Assembly: GCA_902470345.1 (NCBI GenBank)
Contig: CABRGB010000026.1
Coordinates: 1-22,221, forward strand
Source: an uncultured Collinsella sp.
GTDB lineage: Bacteria > Actinomycetota > Coriobacteriia > Coriobacteriales > Coriobacteriaceae
Length of the DNA stretch: 22,221 nt
Reading direction: 5' to 3'
The notes under the pieces are model-generated. The model saw nothing but the letters and a program-made list of their open reading frames with translations, did not search any database and was not told the origin of the DNA. Shown one piece after another: positions 6,995 to 15,175 of the stretch (positions are counted from its first letter, which is position 1; the number at the start of each line of letters is the position of its first letter). Made by a program: the position numbers and the translations under genes.

Positions 6995-7678
6995 CTAGAT
7001 TACGAAGAGGATCACCGCCATGAACTGGAAGATACTGCCGGCGAGCACCCACAAGTGGAAAACACTGTGCAGATAGCGCACATTTTTGGCGATATAGAAC
7101 GGCACGCCCACGGTATAGCACACGCCGCCGACGGCGAGCAGGGCAAGCGCGACGGGGTTCAGCAGCGCCACAAGCTCGGGCAGCTTAAAGACGACGAGCC
7201 AGCCCATCAGCAGGTAGACCAGGCCGCTTACCCAGTGCGGTTGACGCTCGCGCATAAAGCACTCGAGGGCGATGCCGATAATGGCGATGGCCCACACGGC
7301 AAAGAACAGCGCAGGACCGCCGTCGTTTGCGAGCGTGATGAGGCAAAACGGCGTATAGCTGCCGGCTATGAGCAGGTAGATGCAGCTGTGGTCGATGATG
7401 CGGAACACGCGCTTGGCGCCCGCGGGCTGAATCGCATGGTAGAGCGTGGAGGCAAGGTATTCGAGAATAATGCTGACGCCATAGACAATCGCCGTGGCCA
7501 TGTGGGCCGGGCCTCCGCCGCGCAGGGCGGCGAATACGATCAGGAGCACCAGACCCGCGATACCCAGCAGGCAGCCGACACCATGGGTGACGGAGTTCAT
7601 GATCTCCTCGCCCACCGTGTAGTGTGGAACGGCCGCAGTCTTGGGTCGCGGCTTAGAACTGTCGCTCGAATCGGACAT
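6995..7678 (-). CDS. Hemolysin III / TrhA (PAQR-type) membrane protein
   Basis: The 227-residue protein has seven predicted membrane helices and the PAQR/hemolysin-III metal-site motifs: STLYH (77-81), RIIDHSCIYLLIAGSYTPF (93-111) and HSVFH (204-208), giving ligands S77, H81, D96, H204 and H208. Bacterial TrhA proteins influence membrane energy balance and lipid state; the substrate is not settled. An upstream in-frame TTG at 7696 lies on the GGAGG Shine-Dalgarno, so the ATG at 7678 is the better start. It is divergent from the alpha/beta hydrolase gene and lies 107 nt upstream of the CNNM gene on the same strand. Confidence 0.93.
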   Translation of the reverse strand: MSDSSDSSKPRPKTAAVPHYTVGEEIMNSVTHGVGCLLGIAGLVLLIVFAALRGGGPAHMATAIVYGVSIILEYLASTLYHAIQPAGAKRVFRIIDHSCIYLLIAGSYTPFCLITLANDGGPALFFAVWAIAIIGIALECFMRERQPHWVSGLVYLLMGWLVVFKLPELVALLNPVALALLAVGGVCYTVGVPFYIAKNVRYLHSVFHLWVLAGSIFQFMAVILFVI

Positions 7679-7785
7679 GCCGGTTACATCCTCCAACGTA
7701 AAGAGTTCTCAACACTATATCAAAGCGTCTAGGTACGTGCGAAATTTGCACCATACGTGACCCTTTGTTTACCCATTCTTTGCTT

Positions 7786-7844
7786 GTTGACGCATCAACG
7801 GCGAACGTCCATAATGCGCTTGTTTCAAATGTTGATGTATTAAC
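7786..7844. promoter_or_regulatory. Pair of operator-like palindromes, GTTGAYGYATYAAC
   Basis: GTTGACGCATCAAC (7786-7799) and GTTGATGTATTAAC (7831-7844) match at 11 of 14 positions, and both are dyads with GTTGA/T[C/T]AAC arms. The first covers the -35 box and the second lies just after the expected transcription start, with centres 45 bp apart. This is the arrangement expected for repression by a dimeric MarR-, TetR- or GntR-type regulator. No such regulator is encoded nearby. Confidence 0.5.
7787..7815 (+). promoter_or_regulatory. Sigma70-type promoter of the alpha/beta hydrolase gene
   Basis: TTGACG at 7787-7792 and CATAAT at 7810-7815 are separated by exactly 17 bp, the ideal spacing. 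A start site near 7822 would give a leader of about 43 nt with AGGAAAG before the ATG at 7865. This is the best-matching vegetative promoter in the window. Confidence 0.7.
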
Positions 7845-7864
7845 ATCTTATAGGAAAGCTTCTT

Positions 7865-8830
7865 ATGTCTCAAAACGCACGTTCCCATCGAAAGCTTAAG
7901 ATAACCGTCGTTGTTGCGTTGGCGCTCGTTGTCGCGCTGCTGGGGTTTGCCGGCAACTTTTTGTTTGACTTTGCCCTGAACCCCCAAGCGCCGTACACCA
8001 TGAAGATGATGCAGGATAGCAAGAACGACAAAGAAGGCGAGCAGCCGGATGCCGAGGAAACCGAGGCGCGGGCGTGGTTTAAAGAGAATCGCGAGAGCAG
8101 CAGCCTCACCGCAGATGACGGAACCGAGCTCGCCGCTTGGTATTTTGCCGCCTCGGAGAACACCCACGATTACGCCGTCTGCCTGCATGGATATACCAAT
8201 GAGCCCATCGGCATGGCCCGATACGCCAAGCGCTTCCACGACCGCGGCATGAACGTGCTCGCGCCTGCCGCCCGCGCCCACGAGCGCTCCGGCGGCGACT
8301 ATATCGGCATGGGCTGGCCCGAGCGCCTCGACATCGTTGCATGGATTGGGCGAATCGTTCAGGCTGACCCCGAGGCGCGTATCCTGGTCTTTGGCGAGTC
8401 GATGGGTGCGGCAACCGCCATGAACGTCGCGGGGGAATCTCTGCCCGCAAACGTGAAATGCATTATCGAGGACTGCGGTTATACGAGTGTTTGGGACGAG
8501 TTTTCCCTGCAGCTCAAGGACGTATTCGGCCTGCCCAGCTTTCCCTTGCTCGATGTAGCAAACTTGGTGTGCAACGTGCGCGCGGGCTACGACTTTCATA
8601 AGGCGAGCAGCGTGGAGCAACTCAAACACGCGACGGTTCCCATGCTGTTTATCCACGGTGACCAGGACACCTTTGTGCCGTACAGTATGCTCGACCAAAA
8701 CTACGACGCGTGCGCCAGCAAGGTCAAGCAAAAGCTCACTATCCATGGCGCCACCCACGCCAAGAGTGCGCAAGTTGACCCCGAGCTCTACTGGAACACG
8801 GTCAACAACTTCCTCGACGAGTATTTTTAG
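7865..8830 (+). CDS. Membrane-anchored alpha/beta hydrolase (YqkD/FrsA-like)
   Basis: The 321-residue protein has an N-terminal signal anchor (about 12-34), so the catalytic domain is outside the membrane. The serine-hydrolase fold shows the oxyanion-loop motif CLHGYT (106-111), the nucleophile elbow GESMG with S179, the acid D268 in IHGDQDTF, and H298 in GATHAKS. The segment YIGMGWPERLDIVAWI is typical of the YqkD-like family. The substrate is unknown; esterase or peptidase activity is possible. It is a single-gene unit with its own promoter, paired palindromic operators and a downstream terminator. All catalytic residues are present. Confidence 0.93.
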   Translation: MSQNARSHRKLKITVVVALALVVALLGFAGNFLFDFALNPQAPYTMKMMQDSKNDKEGEQPDAEETEARAWFKENRESSSLTADDGTELAAWYFAASENTHDYAVCLHGYTNEPIGMARYAKRFHDRGMNVLAPAARAHERSGGDYIGMGWPERLDIVAWIGRIVQADPEARILVFGESMGAATAMNVAGESLPANVKCIIEDCGYTSVWDEFSLQLKDVFGLPSFPLLDVANLVCNVRAGYDFHKASSVEQLKHATVPMLFIHGDQDTFVPYSMLDQNYDACASKVKQKLTIHGATHAKSAQVDPELYWNTVNNFLDEYF

Positions 8831-8871
8831 GCAAAAAGCAACGTCTGGAGCTTTATCTGACCCCCTATTTT

Positions 8872-8995
8872 CGGAAGTATGCGGCAAAATCTGGAACTGC
8901 CGACCAGACCGCAGTTTTACCAACAATTTATCAGGGGTTTTGTTGCCAAAAAACGTCGTGTGCTCGGCGGTCTCGAAATTTGCCGCATACTTCCG
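8872..8995. repeat. Long palindromic intergenic element with nested hairpin
   Basis: CGGAAGTATGCGGCAAA at 8872-8888 is perfectly repeated in inverted orientation at 8979-8995 (17 bp). Inside is a small hairpin, CAACAA...TTGTTG (about 8921-8946), and partly complementary GACCGC/GCGGTC segments. No coding capacity is evident. It fills the gap between the hydrolase stop and the terminator, and looks like a MITE- or REP-type intergenic repeat. Confidence 0.7.
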
Positions 8996-8996
8996 G

Positions 8997-9034
8997 AAAG
9001 CCGCCCGCGAGCGTTGTGCTCGCGGGCGGCTTTT
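8997..9034. terminator. Bidirectional rho-independent terminator
   Basis: A 13-bp perfect GC stem, GCCGCCCGCGAGC (9000-9012) with its complement (9018-9030), has a 5-nt loop, is flanked by AAA on the left and is followed by TTTT. It lies between two convergent genes, the alpha/beta hydrolase and the DUF362 protein, and can serve both strands. Confidence 0.92.
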
Positions 9035-9063
9035 GCTCAACTAACGCTACAAAGGCGCTTGTT

Positions 9064-9080
9064 TTGTCCAATAGCTAGGC
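9064..9080 (-). repeat. Degenerate fragment of the stop-codon-associated repeat
   Basis: Two bases after the TAA of the DUF362 gene the minus strand reads CCTAGCTATTGGACA. It resembles CTAGCTATTTGGGACA in the right arm beside the IS element. It is short and could be chance. Confidence 0.25.
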
Positions 9081-9081
9081 G

Positions 9082-10287
9082 TTACTTGATCTCGATGAGC
9101 TCGTACTCGCTCGTGCCCAAGCCGATTTTCTCGGCATGCGCGATGCACGCGCGCCAGTCGGTGTCGGGATGCGTGATGCAGAAGGGATCCTTGGCCTGCT
9201 CGCCCTCCAGATGCTCGTGGTTATGCTCCATCTTGGCGGCGCTGTCGGTGAGCTCGGTGTTGGGCAGCGGCTCGGATGCCATGACGGCATCGGCACAGGC
9301 CTGGTCGATGGCGACCGGGTCGAAGCTCGCGAACATGCCGATGTCGTTGACGATGGGTGTGTCGTTTTCGGGGTGGCAGTCGCAGTTGGGGCTGATATCC
9401 ATAGCCAGCGAAATATGGAAGCTGGGGCGATCCTGGACAACGGCCTTAGTGTACTCGGCGATCTTGCAGTTGAGCACGTCGGCCGCGGCGTCATAGCCGG
9501 GCTTGATGCAGTCCTGGTTGCATGCCGCAATGCAGCGTCCGCAGCCCACGCAGCGATCGTGGTCGATGGTAGCCACGTGCACCGTGCGAGTAGCGCCGCT
9601 GGCAAGCTCGCGCTCGCGGGTGTCGTCGAACGAGACAGCGTTGTGCGCGCAGATCTTTTCGCAGGCATGGCAGCCAACGCAGTGCTCGGTCGCGACGTTC
9701 GGCTTGCCGGCGGCATGCTGCTCCATCTTGCCGGCACGGCTGCCGCCACCCATGCCCAGATTCTTCATGGCGCCGCCAAAGCCGGCCTGCTCATGGCCCT
9801 TAAAGTGGGTGAGGCTAATCACGATATCGGCATCCATGAGTGCCTGACCGATCTTGGCCTCGTGCACGTACTCGCCGCCCTCGACCGGGACGAGCGCCTC
9901 GTCGGTACCCTTGAGACCGTCGGCGATGATGATCTGGCAACCCGTGGCATACGGGGTAAAGCCGTTCTGGTAGGCGGTGTCGATGTGCTCGAGCGCGTTT
10001 TTGCGGCTACCGACATAGAGCGTGTTGCAGTCGGTAAGGAAGGGCTTGCCGCCCAGCTCCTTCACGACATCCGCGACGGCGCGGGCGTAGTTGGGGCGCA
10101 AAAAGCTCAGGTTGCCCAGCTCGCCAAAGTGAATCTTGATGGCGACGAACTTGTTCTCAAAGTCGATCTGCTCAATTCCGGCGTGGCGGATGAGGCGCTT
10201 GAGCTTGTCGAGCTGGCTCTCGCGAGCATGCGTGCGCAAGTTGGTGAAGTACACCTTAGCGGGTGCTGCGGGTGCAGTTGCGGTCAT
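9082..10287 (-). CDS. DUF362 domain protein with two [4Fe-4S] ferredoxin motifs
   Basis: The 401-residue cytoplasmic iron-sulfur protein has DUF362 segments at about 10-190 (AIKIHFGELGNLSFLRPNYARAV, FLTDCNTLY, SLTHFKGHEQAGFGGAMKNLGMG) and again at about 285-335 (DISPNCDCHPENDTPIVNDIGMFASFDPVAID). Between them is a two-cluster ferredoxin insert with C203/C206/C209/C213 and C246/C249/C252/C256. DUF362 proteins are common in anaerobes, but their reaction is unknown; electron transfer is inferred from the clusters. The start is preceded by GAGGGGA at 8 nt. It appears monocistronic and ends at the bidirectional terminator. A His/Glu-rich stretch (MEHNHEHLEGE, 353-363) could bind metal. Confidence 0.93.
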   Translation of the reverse strand: MTATAPAAPAKVYFTNLRTHARESQLDKLKRLIRHAGIEQIDFENKFVAIKIHFGELGNLSFLRPNYARAVADVVKELGGKPFLTDCNTLYVGSRKNALEHIDTAYQNGFTPYATGCQIIIADGLKGTDEALVPVEGGEYVHEAKIGQALMDADIVISLTHFKGHEQAGFGGAMKNLGMGGGSRAGKMEQHAAGKPNVATEHCVGCHACEKICAHNAVSFDDTRERELASGATRTVHVATIDHDRCVGCGRCIAACNQDCIKPGYDAAADVLNCKIAEYTKAVVQDRPSFHISLAMDISPNCDCHPENDTPIVNDIGMFASFDPVAIDQACADAVMASEPLPNTELTDSAAKMEHNHEHLEGEQAKDPFCITHPDTDWRACIAHAEKIGLGTSEYELIEIK

Positions 10288-10370
10288 AGATCTATCCCCT
10301 CGGTCTATATGGCGTTACAGACATAAGAGGATGGTACCCGTTGAAGTAGGGTCAAAGTCAAGCGCGAAAC

Positions 10371-10455
10371 CTAGTCGTTGGGGACGTCCCTTTCCTGCCG
10401 GGCGGCGAAAGAATGTCCCCAGCGACTAGTCTTTTAGGAACGTCCCCGATGACTA
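10371..10455 (-). repeat. Hairpin repeat starting on the stop codon of the FtsX-like permease gene
   Basis: On the minus strand the repeat starts TAGTCATCGGGGACGTTC, its TAG being the stop codon (10455-10453), and closes with GACTAG. Directly after it comes a 59-bp imperfect palindrome (10429-10371), CTAGTCGCTGGGGAC...GTCCCCAACGACTAG, with a GC-rich centre. The palindrome could fold into a long hairpin at the mRNA 3' end and may act as terminator or stabiliser. Confidence 0.72.
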
Positions 10456-13119
10456 CTCTTGGACTTTGAGGGCTTCGGCCAGACTGACGCGCTTGATAGA
10501 ACGCGTGTGTAGCAGCGCCACGACCAGGTAGGTCGCAAAGCCAATGCCCACGCACGCCGCCATGGACCAAGCGGGCACGTAGATCTCGATATTGCCGTTG
10601 TAGGCGAGGAGCATCGAGCGGAAGATGGCCGTGAGCGAGCCAATGATGACCGGCAGGCTCAGCACGAGCGACGCCACCACGCACAGCGTGATCGAGCGGA
10701 TGTACAGATGCGAGATCTCGCTATCGCGATAGCCAAAGACTTTCATGTAGCTGATCGAACGAGCGCTGTGGTCGATCACCGCCTTGGTCAGCAGGTACAT
10801 AAACAGCAGGAAGATAAACACCGCGAGCCCAACCATCATGCCGATCATTTTGCTCATCATGCCGATGAACTGGTCGCCCACAGCGCGCATGTCGTCGGGC
10901 GTGGTGTCGCCGGCAAAGTAACGAGCATCGAGGTCGAGCTTCTCGTCGCTCACATAGCCGTTAAAGTAGGCGGCGTCGTTGTCGAACAGCTCGTTAAAGT
11001 CTTCGATACTCATATAGATATTCATGTCCGACTTGGAGCCCCAGGCACAGTCCTTGCCCGCGTGCTCAAGGGAATAATGCTCGCCCTCGTACTTGTCGCC
11101 GAGCATGACCTTCTGACCCTCGCTCCAGCCAAACTTATCGAGCAGACCGCCGCCAAAGGCGACGCGCCCATCGCCGACGTTGAGGTCTTTCCAATAGCGC
11201 GAATCGGGCGAGATGCCGTAGACGGAAATCGTCTCCTGCCCATTTCCATCGCCGCGGTCGTATTGCAGCTGGTAGACGGCGTATTTCTCGGCCTGCGCGA
11301 TTGCGCCCGCGCCGTTGTCGGTCGTATTGACCGGGTGAATGTCGTCGTTGTCGGTGTCGATCTTAGAGGCCTTGTCGATCAGGTCGATAGCCTCGTCGCG
11401 GTTGCAGCCGAGGGCATCGGCAAGGTCATCGAGGCGCGCGTAGAGCGCATCCTTCTTGTCCTGGACCTTGGCAAGCGCATCCTGCGCTGCGGTCAGGCTC
11501 TCGGCAGACGGAGATGCGGTCGCGGCATCGGCTGCCGTCTGCGCCGCATCGGCCGCGTCGTCAAGCTCGTCATCGGCATCCCGGGCGGCGGAAAGCAACG
11601 CGCCGTCAACCGACTGCAAGCGCTCGAGCGCCGACCACTGCTCGCGCTCCTCGGCGGTGCCCTCGAGCTCCAGCGGCGCCTTGAGCGTGTACTGGTGCTC
11701 GGCGACCAGGCTTGTCTCGAGGTTGTCCGCGTAGTGCGTCATCGTGGGCAGAATCGCCAGGCCAAAGAGCAGCAGAAGCGACGCAAATGCAATGCCCACG
11801 AAGAGCGTGGCGAAGTTGCCCAGGTTGCGCAGGAAGACGCGCAGGCGGAAGCGCGAGACAAAGCCCATTCGCTCCGGCAGCTGCAAGCCGCGCTTGGTGC
11901 CCGATTTGCCGCTCGCCTCGTGACGAAGGAACTGCAACGGCGTCTTGCCCATCTTGCGAAGCAGACCCACCAGCGTGATGAGGATGAGCGCGGCGGCGGG
12001 AACCACGGCGCACTTCACAAAGATCTCCCAGCTCCAGTACACCTGGAAGGGCGGCAGGCTGTACGACCCGTAATAGAGGCCGCGCATGGGCTCGGTAAAG
12101 AACACAATGCCGAGCGCAGTGCCCAAAAGCGCCGCGACCACGCCCACGATGGCGGGAAGCGCAAGGTAGTGCAGGACGATCTCGCGACGGCGATAACCGC
12201 TGGCGAGCAGCGTGCCGATGACGGCGCTCTCCTCCTCGATGGTGGCGTCGGTAAGGACCACAAAGACAAACGCCATGATCACGATGATGATGTCGAGCAG
12301 CGTCATCCACATCATGGAGTCGCCGTCCACGTCGTCGCGCGCGTAGCCAATACCCTGGTTGGAATCGGCGTCGATCAGATCGTCCACGCGCGCATCGGCA
12401 TCGGTCAGCGCCTCGACCATATCCTGCTCCGCATCGATGCGATCCGCAGTGGAGAGGTCGCGATCGGTAAAGGTAAAGGAATAGGTGTAGGCGGGCGCGC
12501 CGCCGACGTCCTCGAGCGCGGCAAAACCGGCGTCGGTGACCTCGGCCACGCCATAGGTGATGGTGTTCACCGTAAAGTCGGAGTTGTTGAGGAACAGCGC
12601 CTGGCTATCGGGCTGAGTCATGATGCCGCAGATGGTGTAGGTGCGACCCTCGAGCTCGACTTTATCGCCCACGGACAGGTTGTTATTGGTGGCGAAGACG
12701 CGGTCGATGGCCACCTCGTCGTCCGCCTTAGGCCGCCTACCTTCGCAGTAGGACGCGATATCGACCTTGGTGCGGTGCGCATAGGTGCGCAGCGTGCGCT
12801 TGGTGCCGTCGTCGCCGGACGCCTTTTTGATGATAGCGTCGATGGAGAAATTCTTGTAGAGCGTGACGCCGCCGACGTTGTCGGCTGCATCCTCGGCGGC
12901 CTTGAGTTGATCGTCGGTAGCCTCGAAGGAGGTGGTCACGCGGCCGTCCTCAATCGTGTACGCATCGCGCATGTCATCGATAAGGCAGCCGATGGAATGC
13001 GCTGCGAGCAAAAAGCCCGAGGTGAGAGCGATACTTCCGCACATAAGCAAAAAGATGCCCAGGTACTTGCCGATATTGCGGCGCAGCTCGCGTGGGAGAC
13101 GTTTTGCGAGAGGTGTCAT
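10453..13119 (-). CDS. Large FtsX/MacB-like ABC transporter permease
   Basis: The 888-residue protein has eight membrane helices at about 18-40, 272-291, 318-342, 366-388, 435-457, 753-778, 808-834 and 850-870. Two FtsX domains are visible: LLDIIIVIMAFVFVVLTDATIEEE...GTLLASGYRRREI, and MVGLAVFIFLLFMYLLTKAVID...SYMKVFGYRDSEI. Two large extracytoplasmic domains lie at about 41-270 and 458-752; the second begins with an Ala/Asp-rich coiled coil (about 505-590). With the adjacent ATPase it forms a MacB/LolCDE-type machine that uses ATP to drive work outside the membrane, such as peptide export or resistance. I chose the ATG at 13119, 8 nt after the ATPase stop; an upstream in-frame TTG would overlap that gene. 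Substrate unknown. Confidence 0.94.
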   Translation of the reverse strand: MTPLAKRLPRELRRNIGKYLGIFLLMCGSIALTSGFLLAAHSIGCLIDDMRDAYTIEDGRVTTSFEATDDQLKAAEDAADNVGGVTLYKNFSIDAIIKKASGDDGTKRTLRTYAHRTKVDIASYCEGRRPKADDEVAIDRVFATNNNLSVGDKVELEGRTYTICGIMTQPDSQALFLNNSDFTVNTITYGVAEVTDAGFAALEDVGGAPAYTYSFTFTDRDLSTADRIDAEQDMVEALTDADARVDDLIDADSNQGIGYARDDVDGDSMMWMTLLDIIIVIMAFVFVVLTDATIEEESAVIGTLLASGYRRREIVLHYLALPAIVGVVAALLGTALGIVFFTEPMRGLYYGSYSLPPFQVYWSWEIFVKCAVVPAAALILITLVGLLRKMGKTPLQFLRHEASGKSGTKRGLQLPERMGFVSRFRLRVFLRNLGNFATLFVGIAFASLLLLFGLAILPTMTHYADNLETSLVAEHQYTLKAPLELEGTAEEREQWSALERLQSVDGALLSAARDADDELDDAADAAQTAADAATASPSAESLTAAQDALAKVQDKKDALYARLDDLADALGCNRDEAIDLIDKASKIDTDNDDIHPVNTTDNGAGAIAQAEKYAVYQLQYDRGDGNGQETISVYGISPDSRYWKDLNVGDGRVAFGGGLLDKFGWSEGQKVMLGDKYEGEHYSLEHAGKDCAWGSKSDMNIYMSIEDFNELFDNDAAYFNGYVSDEKLDLDARYFAGDTTPDDMRAVGDQFIGMMSKMIGMMVGLAVFIFLLFMYLLTKAVIDHSARSISYMKVFGYRDSEISHLYIRSITLCVVASLVLSLPVIIGSLTAIFRSMLLAYNGNIEIYVPAWSMAACVGIGFATYLVVALLHTRSIKRVSLAEALKVQE

Positions 13120-13127
13120 GGCGCCGC

Positions 13128-13841
13128 CTACCAATCGAGCTCGGCGGCCGAGACGGGCGACTCGTTGAGCTCATCCTCGACGATGCGCCCGTCGCGCAGG
13201 CGCAGCACGCGATTGGCCATGCGCGCGATGGCGGCATTGTGGGTGACAATGATGATGGTGCAGCCGTAGGTGCGGTTGACATCCTCCATGAGCTGCAAGA
13301 TTTCCTTGGACGTCTTATAGTCGAGCGCACCGGTGGGCTCGTCGCACAGCAGCAGGCCCGGGTTTTTGACGAGCGCACGGCCGATGGCGCAGCGCTGCTG
13401 CTGGCCGCCCGAAACCTGGCGCGGGAACTTGTTGCGGTGCTCGTAGAGGCCCAGCGAACGCAGCAGGCCGTCAATGTTGAGCGGGTTTTTGGACAGGTGC
13501 GCCGTGACCTCGATGTTCTCCCTGATGGTGAGATCGGGCACCAGGTTGTAGAACTGGAAAACAAAGCCCAGCTCACGGCGTCGGTATTCGCCCAGGTCGG
13601 TGGGCTTGAGCACCGTGAGGTCGCAGCCGTCCACCAGAATAGAGCCGACGTCGGCATCCTCCAGGCCGCCGATCAGGTTGAGAAAGGTCGACTTGCCCGA
13701 ACCCGAGGGCCCCAGCATGACGCAGATCTCGCCGCGGTTGATGGACGTGTCGATGCCGTCGAGCACCGTCAGGCGCGCATCTCCATCGCCGTAGTGCTTT
13801 TTGAGATCCTTAACCTGGACATAGGCTTGCTTCGTCGCCAT
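13128..13841 (-). CDS. MacB/LolD-type ABC transporter ATP-binding protein
   Basis: The 237-residue cytoplasmic ATPase has all motifs intact: Walker A GPSGSGKS (44-51), Q-loop FQFYNLVPDLT with Q96, signature VSGGQQQR (143-150), Walker B LLLCDEPTGALD (163-174) and H-loop H201 in VTHN. The EPTGALD sequence and the short length place it in the MacB/LolD group that pairs with FtsX-like permeases. I chose the ATG at 13841 because the earlier in-frame ATG lies over the GGGGGA Shine-Dalgarno. The stop is 8 nt before the permease ATG, so the two form an operon. Confidence 0.96.
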   Translation of the reverse strand: MATKQAYVQVKDLKKHYGDGDARLTVLDGIDTSINRGEICVMLGPSGSGKSTFLNLIGGLEDADVGSILVDGCDLTVLKPTDLGEYRRRELGFVFQFYNLVPDLTIRENIEVTAHLSKNPLNIDGLLRSLGLYEHRNKFPRQVSGGQQQRCAIGRALVKNPGLLLCDEPTGALDYKTSKEILQLMEDVNRTYGCTIIIVTHNAAIARMANRVLRLRDGRIVEDELNESPVSAAELDW

Positions 13842-13934
13842 GCTATCCCCCATTGTTAGCCTCGTACTACTTTATGAACGTAATAGTAAACCTTGGCGAA
13901 CTATTTTGGAGCGAGGGTTGGGATTTATTTCAGA

Positions 13935-13972
13935 CTAGTCATTGGGGACGTTCTTAAATGACTAGGTGGCTA
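13935..13972 (-). repeat. Minimal stop-codon-associated repeat after the ABC-2 permease gene
   Basis: A 31-bp unit (13935-13965) has 8-bp terminal inverted repeats, CTAGTCAT...ATGACTAG, around GGGGACGTTCTTAA. On the minus strand it follows TAGCCACC, where TAG is the stop of the permease gene (13972-13970). The string CTAGCCACC also occurs in the left arm beside the IS (174-182), so the stop codon again lies in repeat-related sequence. Here the unit is inverted relative to the other copies. Confidence 0.65.
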
Positions 13973-15175
13973 GGCGCGGGATTTGGTGCGCGAGAGTGCG
14001 AGGCCTACGGCGGCGATGGCCGCGGCAAAGAGTGCCGTAACGCCCAGGTCGCAGACGATGTCGCCCAGCACGGTGGACGTCAGGTCCGCGGCGAGCGCCT
14101 TGCCGATCGCGTCGTTCACCCAATACGTCGGCACAAAATGCGCCGCGGTCTGCACGGCTGAACCCATGAGCGACAGCGGCATCCAGGCGCCGCCCAAAAA
14201 CGTCATGAGCATGCCAAGCAGGTTGCCCACGCCGTTGAGCAGCTCCTCGCGCGCACCCAGGCTCGAAAGTGCAAAGCCAACGGCCAGAGGCGTGCACGCC
14301 AGCGCAAACGTCGCCGCCAGCGCCAGGCACACACGGCCCACGCCGACTTCGGCAACCGCGCCGGCAAAGCCCACGACGCCCATCATGCTCGACACAAACC
14401 AGATGCAGACGGTGAGCACCGCGGCAGCCGCAAACACGGCAAGCGAGCGCCGGCGCTCGGAGATTGGGCCGGCATCCATACGACGCACGCGCTCGGGCTC
14501 GTTCATGCCCGAGAACACCAGCCCCACCGACACGATGACCGACGAGATGATCGCGTACGCGCCAAAGTTGAAGTACGACTCGAGCGTGGCGGCGGCAGTC
14601 GAGTCGACCTCGATCTGCTCGATCTCGACCTCGGCGCGCTTGGCGGCAGCATGCTCGGCAGCCTTGGCAACGTCGCCGTTAGAAGCAGCGGGCTCTAGGG
14701 CCGCCGCAGCGCCCGCGAGCGAGATCCAGCGCGAGGCCTCGGCAGACGAAAGCGCCGCTGCCATGGTGCCAGCACCGTAGGTCACATCGAGCTTGGGCAG
14801 GGACTCCCCCACGCGGGCGGCTGCAACGAGGTCGTCCTCAAACCCCTCCGGGATAAAGAACACGCAGTCGGCGCTGCCCTTGGCGCTATTGCTCTTGGAG
14901 AGCGCGTCCGCAAGATCGTACGTATCGTCGCCGACGCCCGTGACCAGCTCAAAACGCGACCCCAGATGCTTGGTAAGCGCACGCGAAAGATCGCTGTCGT
15001 CGCGGTCGACCACGACCACGTTGGTGTCATAGGGCTTGTACTCGGTGAGCTGCGACGAGTTCCAACTCACCGATGCCGCGATAAACACACCCAGCAGCGA
15101 AATGAACACCGTGTAGATGAGCAAATAGAGCGGGTGCGCGAGCGCCATGCGAAGCGCAGTCTTAAAGGTGCTCAT
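13970..15175 (-). CDS. ABC-2 type transporter permease (second of a pair)
   Basis: The 401-residue protein has one N-terminal membrane helix (about 14-36), a large extracytoplasmic domain (about 37-205) and five to six C-terminal helices, the usual ABC2_membrane_3 layout seen in YhgE/Pip- and drug-export permeases. Sequence features are FNFGAYAIISSVIVSVGLVFSGMNEPERVRRMDAGPISERRRSLAVF and a final FLGGAWMPLSLMG...FVPTYWVNDAIGKAL block typical of ABC-2 exporters. The ATG at 15175 has GGAAGGAG 5 nt upstream and overlaps the end of the preceding permease gene by 14 nt, so translation is coupled. It likely forms a heterodimer with that neighbour. The substrate may be a peptide, drug or lipid. Confidence 0.92.
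   Translation of the reverse strand: MSTFKTALRMALAHPLYLLIYTVFISLLGVFIAASVSWNSSQLTEYKPYDTNVVVVDRDDSDLSRALTKHLGSRFELVTGVGDDTYDLADALSKSNSAKGSADCVFFIPEGFEDDLVAAARVGESLPKLDVTYGAGTMAAALSSAEASRWISLAGAAAALEPAASNGDVAKAAEHAAAKRAEVEIEQIEVDSTAAATLESYFNFGAYAIISSVIVSVGLVFSGMNEPERVRRMDAGPISERRRSLAVFAAAAVLTVCIWFVSSMMGVVGFAGAVAEVGVGRVCLALAATFALACTPLAVGFALSSLGAREELLNGVGNLLGMLMTFLGGAWMPLSLMGSAVQTAAHFVPTYWVNDAIGKALAADLTSTVLGDIVCDLGVTALFAAAIAAVGLALSRTKSRA

Noticed and set aside
7769..9040. 423-codon minus-strand open frame over the alpha/beta hydrolase
   Set aside because: The plus strand has promoter, ribosome site and complete catalytic triad; the minus frame crosses the promoter and terminator.
10708..13269. 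853-codon plus-strand open frame opposite the FtsX-like permease
   Set aside because: It is the antisense shadow of a gene with clear membrane domains; composition is unlike real proteins.
13842..13934. Promoter for the MacB-type ATPase/permease operon
   Set aside because: AT-rich sequence is present, but no -35/-10 pair with acceptable spacing can be singled out.
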